DNA from: Malania oleifera
Lineage: Eukaryota > Streptophyta > Magnoliopsida > Santalales > Ximeniaceae
Direction of reading: 5' to 3'
Length of the DNA: 64,000 bases
Assembly: GCF_029873635.1 (NCBI RefSeq)
Contig: NC_080420.1
Span: 34,246,231-34,310,230, forward strand
This document shows positions 55,506 through 64,000 of this stretch, piece after piece. The notes beneath the pieces were generated by a model. The model was given only the letters and a program-made list of their open reading frames with translations. It had not been told where the DNA came from and ran no database searches. The position numbers were made by a program, and so were the translations under genes. Numbering within the stretch: position 1 is the first letter of the stretch; every line of letters begins with the position of its first letter.

Positions 55506-58060
55506 TTGTTATATATATATATAGTATGCTCTAATTTTTTATGTCGAGGGGAGACAATGTACGTCTCAATCCTTATCATTAGCCTGAATTAAAAGGGGAA
55601 CAAAAACATGATATTCAATAATTTTCAATCTTGATGATATGTAGATATATATCTCGGTTTTGTCATCCTCAATCTATGCAACCCAACTCATTAATGTCAT
55701 AATAGCATCTTCAGTTAAGGGTATGAAAGATAGATGTTTAAAATTATGTGCTCCCAAGAGTATTTGGAGCACACCCATGATATAGGAGGGTCTAATGATA
55801 AATGGATTGTGAATAGGCACATTGTGAGAGTTCTCATCAAAAGTACAAGGATAGCAATATAAGAATTTTTAGAAATTAAAAAAAAATCATAGAAGTAAGA
55901 GAAAAAAAAAGGAAGGTGAAAGGATTTAGATGGATTTTTAGAAGCGATAAGAAACAATAGAGAGGGAAAAGATTAAGAGAAAAAGAAAGTGAGAGAGAAA
56001 AAGATAAAGAGATAAGAGGGATAAAAGACATTGGAGCTTATTTATTTGCTAAGCTATTGCATTATTTTGTTGAATTGAGTTACATATCTCCTTACAATAA
56101 TCATTACATGTATTTACATCTCTCTCAAGTCAAACTTAAATTAATTTTACAGTTACAAACATAAATTTAAAATATTAAATCTTAATATCAGAGAACATTT
56201 CTAAAACATTTAAAACCTATTGATAAATTGGGACAGTTTCATAATATTAAAGGTCCAACGTATTATAATTAACATGTTTGCCCAATATTTATTCGCCTTG
56301 TCGCTTGATGGACAAATTTTTATTGATGACTTAGTTGACCATCGTACCTTGATGACTGTATGACATCTGTCGTCTAAGTGGTTATTCATAACTACTGTGT
56401 TATCTAGATGATAAACAATTTTGTACCTTAAGTGATTTGTGTATCACCTCCAATATTTGTCTTATGCCTATTTTAGGCAATTCTCCACATAGTCACTAAG
56501 GCCACTAAGTGACACATGTAATATTGCTTATATGACCTCTTTTTAAGGTGACTATCTTGATTGAACGATTACAATCACATTCTAATAAGGTGCACTAAGA
56601 TAGCACAATTAGTATTATATAGAGATTGTTGATGCAATTGGATTATGTGCAACTATCACACCGCATGTCTTAAACTTGTTTTCTTAATTGCATAGAATTC
56701 AAAAGAGTAATTGGAGTCCAAGCTCCCCAAAAAAATATAAATATTATCAGACTTTAGTATAGAATTACCTAAAAAAGTGGAGTTACAAGAGATGGGTAAC
56801 ATCATATTATAGTTGTAGACACCTAATTTTATCTAGGTCTTATGTAGTGAAAGGGGTATTAATTTTAAAATTGAAAAATTGTTTTGAGAAGTTCTTCAAA
56901 ATTTGCCAAATTTTAATAATTTAACTTTCCTTTCTCCTTTTGATTTTGGTAAAACTAGAAATTTCCTCTTAAGGTTTTTTCCTTGCCAAATTTTAATAAT
57001 TTAATTTTCTTTTCTCCTTTTGATTTTGGTAAAACTAGAAATTTCCTCTTAAGGTTTTTTCCTTACATCAGGGTGCTCACCTAGTTTGCTAGCACTTTCC
57101 TTTCTTAGGCTGGAAAATAAATTGTATTTTTTCTTGAATTATACAAAAGTCATGAGAATTTCAATTCCATACATTAAAATACATAAAAAATAATTTTTAA
57201 AAAAAATGCAATAAAGAGAGAAAGAAAAATAAGCTTCCAACCCATTTTCGGAGTGCACACGTAAAAGCCCATTTGTTTAAGTTCTAGCCCAGTAAAAATG
57301 CAGGCAGACCCAAATCAAGTTTGAGCCCAACCCCCTTATCTAATTCATTTTTCCTATAGACCCAATCAATTCTATAGTAGCTCCCTACACAATTGCCCTA
57401 CCATCCTACCCCTTACTGCCTGCAATAGATTTGCAGAAAAATGGCTGCCCAAGCAATCTGAAAGTAGAAGGTTGTCAATTGAAAATGAAATCAAGGAAGA
57501 AAATCCTTGAAATCATGGGATTTCCCATTCTATTTTTTAGGCTATAAATATAAGGGAGCAAATTGTAGAAAGGAGGATTTTAAGAGAGAGGCAACAAGAG
57601 GAGAAAGGAAAAATTGGAAAGTGGCTAGAGAGATTACTTGTGAGTAGAGTAGAGAAGTAGAGAGATCAAGGAAGCAAAGAGTGAAAGTGCAGGAAGTAGT
57701 GAAGAGGAGGAGCTGCTAGAGAAGCCAAACTTAGATTAAGAGAGAACAAAGAGGAAATAACAAAAGAGTTGTAAAGGTATATATGTACCCTCTTTCACTC
57801 TTGAGATTGTCTGGAATTTCGGGGTAAAGAATATTGAATGGCTGAATTGGTGATTGACCTTACTTCCAATTGGTGGGGAGTGATGATTTGAATTTGGGAA
57901 TTTAATTATGATTAAATCACAACATGTTATTTCTAAAATCATGATTTGTGAAGTTTCATATTGAATATATTGGGAATCTGGTTTTTCAATTGAGTGGGTG
58001 CACATGATTAATTTTGGAATTGTTCTTGATTAAGATGAATGAAATATTGTTCAAAACTAT
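55506..58060. other. Spacer with a 90-bp tandem duplication and a TATA-like region; no gene recognised
   Basis: GGCTATAAATATAAGG near 57540 followed by AG-rich leader-like text (57570-57780) could belong to an LTR or an old promoter, but no ORF follows. Short frames here are not supported. Confidence 0.45.
56903..57064. repeat. Tandem duplication, unit 90 bp
   Basis: The text from TTGCCAAATTTTAATAATTT recurs at 56993 with only a few differences (for example AACTTTCCTTTC against AATTTTCTTTTC). The second copy ends near 57064. Confidence 0.93.
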
Positions 58061-58069
58061 GATTTTGTT

Positions 58070-58795
58070 GTGTGATTAGATTGGATTTTTGTAGACTCAA
58101 AAATCTAGGTCAACAAACTCATATCTATCTTAACAAACCCGATTACTTAAGTCAACCCAACCCGGGTCAACTTATCGGAACACTTGGATCCATCTTAAAC
58201 TGTGTTGTAATATGTGGCTCATGTATTAAGTGGAATACATGTACAAAGAAAACATGGTGGAAAACAGAGAAGCTGGTGTGCAAGAAATTGTCAACAGTTT
58301 TAGAGAGTTGCATCGACGGTTTGCTCTTAGTAATAAACTGTCGACGGTTTTTCTGCAATTGTTGACGATTTTGCTCGATGGTTTCAAGTTCAAAATAAAA
58401 CAATCGACAAATTTATCAACTATTTGGTCTCAGCATTAAACCATTGGCAGTATGTTTGAAACCATCGACGGCTTTGCTCGGTTACTCAATCCTGGTTTTT
58501 GAATTTTGAATTGGGAAATTGAATAGGTTGGGTTTTGGGGGCAAAACTCTCGGGGGGGGGGGGGGGGGTTATATATACATGTTATATGTCGTAACTCTAT
58601 GTCTTTGGACACAAGATAGTGAAAATTCACAGTCGTTTTCTCACGTGAATATAGGCATTGCCAAACCATGTAATTCTTCATGTCATTGTTTTACTACTTT
58701 CATATAATTTGCGTGCTAGTGTTTTATGTATATCTCATTGTTGATTGCTGCATTGTGTGATTCAGATTTTGCGCTGTGCATTCATTTGCACAACA
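58070..58795 (+). mobile_element. 5' LTR of a Tnt1-type copia element
   Basis: It ends TTTGCACAACA just before a primer site. It contains the phrase TCTCACGTGAATATAGGCATT...CCAAACCATGTAA, typical of plant Tnt1/Tork LTR ends. Motifs with a CATCGACGGTTT/TGTCGACGGTTT core (58310-58475) precede a 17-G run and TTATATATACATG (about 58570). The left edge is uncertain. Confidence 0.65.
58552..58568. repeat. Poly-G run in the Tnt1-type LTR, next to TATA
   Basis: About 17-18 consecutive G immediately upstream of TTATATATAC. Confidence 0.95.
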
Positions 58796-58812
58796 AATTG
58801 GTATCAAACCAT
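58796..58812 (+). promoter_or_regulatory. Primer binding site (tRNA-iMet), Tnt1-type
   Basis: AATTGGTATCAAACC follows the LTR end and lies 11 bases before the gag ATG. Confidence 0.85.
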
Positions 58813-58822
58813 TTGATTAGAA

Positions 58823-59650
58823 TGGCTTCTAGGATTTCTTCTACAAAGTTCAATGTTGTCAAGTTCGATGGACCGGGAAACTTCGGACTATGGCAAATAA
58901 GGGTTAAGGATCTGTTAGTGTAGCAGGGTATGGTGAAGGAATTATACAGAAGTCAACCAGAAGGCATGGAAGAAACAAGTTGGAAGGATTTGGAAGTGAA
59001 CGCTATGGCGACTATCAAGTTTTGTCTGGTTGATGATGTTTTATATCATGTCATGGATAAAGAATCTTCGACGGCTGTTTGGCAGAAACTGGGAGGTCGG
59101 TATATGTTTAAGTTTTTAATGAACAAGTTGTGTCTTAATCAGAAATTGTATTGACTTAAGATGGCAGAGGGTTCATATTTGAACAAACACATCAATGTAC
59201 TCAATCAAATAATAAGTGATTTGATGCGAGTTAATTTGAAGTTTAAGGAGGAAGACAAGGCATTGATTCTATTGAGTTCCCTACTTGCGTCTCATACGTA
59301 TGAAAATCTGGTTACAACTCTAACATGGGGAAAAGAAACGCTGAATTTGGAAGAGGATACAAAGCCTCTGCTAGGCAATCATCAAAGAAATAAAGCCACA
59401 GATGAGATTTCACTTGATGAAGTGCTTGTGGTGAAGGGTAACGAGGAACGTTGGAGAAGCAAGTTCCAGAACAGATCGAGTAATAATAAGTCTCGGTCGC
59501 AATCTAAGAAGAAAAAGGACATACATATTTTAAGTGTGGGAAAAATGGGCACATAAAATTGGAGTGTCTAGAAAGGGAGGAGGGGAATGCAAAAAAATCA
59601 AAAGGATTTTTCAAAATCGGCGAATGTAGCAGAAGAAGGAGACTCATAGA
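58823..59650 (+). pseudogene. Tnt1-type copia gag
   Basis: The ATG at 58823 opens MASRISSTKFNVVKFDGPGN followed by FGLWQIRVKDLLV, WKDLEVNAMATIKFCLVDDV, LYHVMDKESSTAVWQKLGGR, NKLCLNQKLY, HINVLNQIISDLMRVNLKFK and EEDKALILLSSLLASHTYEN. This is the UBN2-type gag of Tnt1/Tork elements. A knuckle (FKCGKMGHIKLEC-like) lies near 59530-59570 in a shifted frame. Stops at 58921 and 59153 and a frameshift near 59540 inactivate it. Confidence 0.9.
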
Positions 59651-60685
59651 GCGGTGATGGTGATATGCTTTCTGTTTCATCGGTTTCTAATCACCTCACA
59701 GATTCTTGGATCCTAGATTCGACGTGCTCTTATCACATGACACTAAATGAAGATTGGTTCGGCATCTACAGGTAAGTTAATTCTGGTTCTTTTCTGATAG
59801 GAAATGATGTTTCATGCACAATTGTTGGAATAGGAAACATCTGAATTAAAATGTTTGATGGTATTATGAGAACATTATGCGATGTTAGGTACATACCTGA
59901 TCTACGAAAGAATTTAATTTCATTGGGCACTTTGGATTGTAATGAGTTTAGTTACAAGTCTAAAAGTGGGGTAATGAATGTGTGTAAAGGCATTTTAATA
60001 GTCATAAAGGGATAGAAATTAGTGGAAAATATCTATGCACTACTGGGTACTGCAATTGTAGGTGGGATTGTAGCTACAAGTTCTGAGTTAGATAATACTG
60101 TCTTGTGACACATGCGGTTAGGGCATATGGGTGAGCGTGGAATGATGGAACTTCATAAAAGAAATCTTTTGAAGGGTGTCAAAACATGCAAACTGAATTT
60201 CTACAAGTATTGTGTTCTTGGAAAACAAAACAGGGTGTAGTTTAAAACAGCCACACACAAGACAGAGGGGATTCTTGACTATATTCATTCAGATGTTTGG
60301 GGGCCAGTGAGGGTAACAACATGGGGTGGACATATGTACTTTGTGAGTTTTATCGATGATTACTTATGAAATGTCAGGGTGTACTTCATGCGGCACAAGT
60401 TAGAGACGTTTGTCAGGTTTAAATTTTAAAAAGTTGAGGTGGAAAACTAGACTGGGAGGAGGATTAAATGCCTCATGCCATACTATGAAACTGAGTACAC
60501 TGATTCAAGGTTCATAGAGTTGTGCGAGCAACATGGCATAATGAGAAACTTTATAGTGCGCAAGACGCCACAACAAAATGGTGTGGCGAAAACGATGAAT
60601 CGAACTCTAGCTAAAATATTTCAGTGTCTCAGGTTGAATGCAGGGCTTGCAAAGAACTTTTGGGCCGAGGCGAAAGAGTGTTTTC
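59651..60685 (+). pseudogene. Tnt1-type pol start: protease, pre-integrase and partial integrase
   Basis: Readable motifs are DSWILDSTCSYHMT (protease; Thr for the usual Gly in the active site), RYIPDLRKNLISLGTLD, HMRLGHMGERGMMELHKRNL (pre-integrase), SDVWGPV, GGHMYFVSFIDDY (integrase core) and QQNGVAKTMNRTLAKI, KNFWAEAKE. Several stops occur (near 59845, 60015, 60106, 60368). The element is cut near 60685 by an LTR fragment; RT and RNase H are absent. Confidence 0.9.
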
Positions 60686-61476
60686 GCTTGAGAGGTAACT
60701 CCACCTAAGTAAAGGAGAGAGGCGAATCTGCCTAATGAAGGAGTGGGGTACTCCCCCCAAGTAAAGGAGAGAGGTAACTGCACCTATGTGAAAGAGTTTT
60801 TGTAAAAGGTATCTCCGCCTACTAAAAGAGAGAGTTTTCTCCACCTATTGAAGGAGGGATTGTAAAATCCTCATAGCGAGTTGTTTAAGGCAAGGACGTA
60901 GGCACGGTAGACGAACCTTGTAAAAATCTAGTGTTCTTCTCTACCTTAAATATTTCTTATTTAAAATATATTCATATTGATATTGAACTGATGTGGATGT
61001 TGTTAATATTGTCTAGTTAAGGATATTCATATTGATATTGACCTGCGGTGAATATTATTAATATTGTATAGTTAAGCATATTTATTTCAATATATATATG
61101 TTGTGAATGCTAAGAATCCTCTTGCTTTTATTGTGTTGATTGAATTAATTACTGGAATCATTGCAGTCACTCAGCTGTAGTTGAGCACATCTTTATTGAT
61201 TAAAATCTGTTGTAGTTGAACATAATTTTTGTTTGAAATTTGCTATGAACACTGCTATTTGTGAGGAGATTAATTACGTATTAAAATCTTAGCTTAAACT
61301 CTTTTGTATTTAAGAATATTTATATTGGTATAGTTGTTTGTTGAGAACACTTTTGTGATTATTAAGAAGTTGGAGTACTTGTGAAAATCATAATATTTAA
61401 AATTGGTTAAGCTTCTGCGCATAAAATTTTTAAATACCCAATTCACCCCCCTCTTGGGATGACACCTCGACTTTCA
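60686..61476 (+). mobile_element. U5 part of a Sirevirus-like LTR (5' truncated)
   Basis: It contains the GGCAAGGACGTAGGC...GAACCTTGTAAAAATC block and the CCCAATTCACCCCCCTCTTGGGATGACACC...CTTTCA end found in the other Sirevirus-like LTRs. The left part (60690-60865) is a tandem series of about five units resembling AGAGGTAACTCCACCTAAGTAAAGG. No primer site follows, so it is a fragment or a 3' LTR. Confidence 0.82.
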
Positions 61477-64000
61477 ACCCCGTCAAAATACGAAGCTCAA
61501 AGGCCCCTAGCCTCTTCTAAAATGGTTCTAAAAGTGGTTAGTAGATGACATTAGGGGGCATTCTTCAGAAGAGCTGGAGGGTCCTTTGGTTGTACCAATA
61601 ATCCCGACTCCTAATTTAGAATCTCCATCACCCTATCAAATTGTTCCATGTTCCTAGCAACTTTACGTCTATGAAGATGCTTGTCAATTTGGTTCTGCAA
61701 TCCTACCCATCCCTTCTTCAATAAATTAAGGTTCTTAACCACTATAAGATTTCTCCTTCCCAAATTCTTCTGAAGTCTGAGAGATTCTTGCTAGGTTTGC
61801 CATCATTTGTTTTAAACACCACATCTTTTAAATCTAGCTTAACCTTCTTTATTTTCTTTTTTTCTCTAAACCCACATCTATCTTGTCAATATTGGTGGAA
61901 TTTTTGCACCAAAACATTATAAGAAGTTCATGTTGTGTCTCATCATTGTGAATAGTTGCATGATTGCAACAACTTTTCAAAGCATTTTTGTCATTTGAAT
62001 GTCTAGCTGATCCTATCATATGTTGTACCAAATAATGCCGAAACCAAAGACTTGGCTTAGAAATTAAAATGTCACATAGCTTAAAGGTATGATTTAAAAC
62101 TAAATTACGACAATAACTAAAGTCCTAGGTAATGGAGGAAAGATAAAGAGACGTAACTTCACATTTAACTTAAAGACATCATACATTAAAAACATGAGGC
62201 TATCTTATGTATAAGAGGGGAACCATTGGAAAGGCTAAGGCATCTAAAAATTCACCTCTTTAACACTAGTACGAACCCATTATTGCTAACTTGAGCGTCA
62301 TAGAAGAGCCCCGAAGACCACCAAAGGTCTCCTAAGTTTTTTTTTTTTTTTTACTTATTGATCATAAATGATCGCCATGAATTGTGGAAGCAGACATTTG
62401 GTTTGAGTTTTGGCATCAATAATTTCGCATCATCTATGAGAATTTGCTTCTCGACGCGAATTTTGCAATTGGAAAAGAAAAAAGAAAGAACATTAGATGT
62501 GCTTCAATTGCAATTCGTCCTAGAATCTAGTGAGGGGAAAAGGGGAGAGGTTGAGAAATCCCCCAGCTCCAATGCCTAGGGAGATCAAGAGAAAAAATAA
62601 AAGAAAAATTGTCTTAAACATCCAACTTTCATAACTTTTATGTAAAGTGAAAAATTAAGGTTCGAGTCCTTTTTAAATTTACTACTTAAAACACCTTAAA
62701 GCCTGATCGTGACCAAATAAACTAAGGGTGAATTCAGTTAAACTTAATTTGGTTTTAACCTATATTGAGTATCGAATTGAACTGAACAAATCAACTTTTA
62801 ATATAATAAATCATTACTGAATCAATTGTTTTCTCAAAGAATTATTCTAAATGTTCTCCTACGTTTCTGATGTGGGACTTGACTCATAGCATTCTGCTAG
62901 GTTAATGCTGAGTGAACCGTACCTTGTCTCGTATTGAAAGATTGAAAAAGAATGGGACTAACCTTTTCTTATATAAATTCACTTTACCCTTTCTAGTCTT
63001 CTAAAATCATTTAGCAAATTATCTTAGCTATACTTCCATCAAAATCATTTAAAATAATTTATACGTAGGAAAATAACAAGGAGAGGGCTTAGCCTAAAAG
63101 GGACACCAAGTAGAGTTATAAAAGGCCACACTACGAGGAGTCCATGTAGTACAAAAAGGATAAATAAGCTAATTGACAAAATGGTCAAGAACAAAGAGCC
63201 AACAGACTCACTTGTGTTTTCCTGATTGCAAATGATCGTGAAAAACTATAGACACGGAGATTAGGTTTAATTTTGTGGCAACAATATGCAGGTAACAATT
63301 ACACTATTACTTATAGATGATAAACAAAGCAAGTCTAGATAATGTTCATATCCATTCTAATTCAATTCTGGGAAACCCAATTTGCAAAACACGCACCCTT
63401 CAAGAGAACACATTAGGAACTATAAATTGTATGCTCATGCTCATGACTTGTCAAGTGCTTCAAGGCTCTTTGGTGCAGCAAGGAGTTGCCTGTTTCCTTC
63501 TTCCCCCTCTCAAATTTAGATGCAGCATCTCATTTAGAACATCAAAGTGGGGAAATTGTATCCAAAAGCAGTACAATTGAGTTTAAATTACAAAAGGAAA
63601 TCAATAGGATCTTCTTTGATTAACTAGAAATTTTATCCAAATTGGAGCAATCCTGTTCATGCTAGAACTCTTAAATCAAGCAGCAAAACCAACCAAGATG
63701 AAACTAGAAATGGTTATGCTCCTCAAATTAGTGTTTGAAACTATAACATGATAACTTGAGAAATAGCAATTCAAGACACCATATGCTAATATGCTTTCCA
63801 ATACTTAGTGATAATGATGCTGTGACCATGACTTAAGAGCAGTTAAATCAAGGATAACTAAAAGAAGGGAGCAAGATCTAAGCATCATCCCAGAATAGCA
63901 TGATATATGAAGCCTGAAATCCACTGGTCATTGGCATAGTTGATAAGAATGAAATATAATTAATTTTTTTATATTAATAATTTAGACGAGGGTGACAAAT
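61477..64000. other. Unassigned spacer
   Basis: No intact gene or element edge is recognised. On the minus strand 61590-61880 shows short protein-like stretches (for example LKDVVFKTNDGKPSKNLSDF) broken by stops, possibly an old coding remnant. A poly-T run lies at 62338-62353. Confidence 0.4.

Noticed and set aside
57530-57790. A host gene promoter with TATA at 57540
   Set aside because: No coding sequence follows; an LTR or decayed element is equally likely.
62865-62985. Possible snRNA-type promoter (GATGTGGGACT resembles the upstream element in reverse) with TATATAAA at about 62978
   Set aside because: Spacing and orientation of the two elements do not fit a plant snRNA gene and no snRNA sequence follows.

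Overview
The window is plant nuclear DNA, most likely from a eudicot with a retrotransposon-rich genome. It has plant Ty1/copia and Ty3/gypsy elements with initiator-Met-tRNA primer sites, an RTE-type LINE, a CACTA element, AT-rich spacers and one intact host gene, cytosolic ribosomal protein eS28 (RPS28). The species cannot be named from the sequence. There are no bacterial operons, ribosome binding sites or CRISPR arrays.

Layout. (A) 1-13.5 kb: a decayed Sirevirus-like copia element on the + strand. It has pol remnants, an extra 3' ORF and a 3' LTR beginning at 12304. It is split by a chromovirus solo LTR (983-3119, TSD CTTGC) and by a second Sirevirus-like element that carries gag but no pol (5587-12127). 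(B) 13.5-18.2 kb: an LTR-like promoter piece on the - strand, then the 5' end of a chromovirus on the - strand (protease, gag, PBS, LTR 15984-18244). (C) 18.2-23.6 kb: a Tat-lineage gypsy element on the - strand, cut by the chromovirus LTR at its RNase H end and by a solo LTR in its leader (21147-22947, TSD ATGAG). (D) 24140-31888: a complete Sirevirus-like element with two LTRs and gag but no pol. (E) 32-36 kb: the RPS28 island, with a 5'-UTR intron and a telo-box, next to two small LINE fragments. (F) 37.2-40.4 kb: a long but dead RTE-type LINE on the - strand. (G) 41.7-44.5 kb: an unidentified coding-like remnant split by a solo LTR. (H) 44.5-55.5 kb: a nest of LTR pieces, a third pol-less gag element on the - strand, a CACTA element sitting exactly on its LTR edge, and an older copia pol. 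(I) 58-61.5 kb: a Tnt1-type copia 5' half cut off by a Sirevirus-like LTR fragment. The rest is unassigned spacer.

How the parts relate. Nearly everything is nested insertion, and many edges can be placed by TG...CA ends, 5-bp duplications and primer sites. Two themes stand out. First, LTRs of unrelated families (Sirevirus-like copia, chromovirus gypsy, another gypsy, Tnt1-like copia) carry an array of short dyad-symmetric motifs just upstream of the TATA box on the matching strand. The motif sequence differs by family while the layout is the same. Second, three gag elements have lost pol at the same place. After gag they carry a module that resembles a duplicated LTR U3 (TGTTGGCC-like start, dyad array, and TATA in two of the three). 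In one copy, and also in the pol-bearing element, the module sits upstream of the extra 3' ORF. All identities come from reading motifs; no database search or alignment was run.
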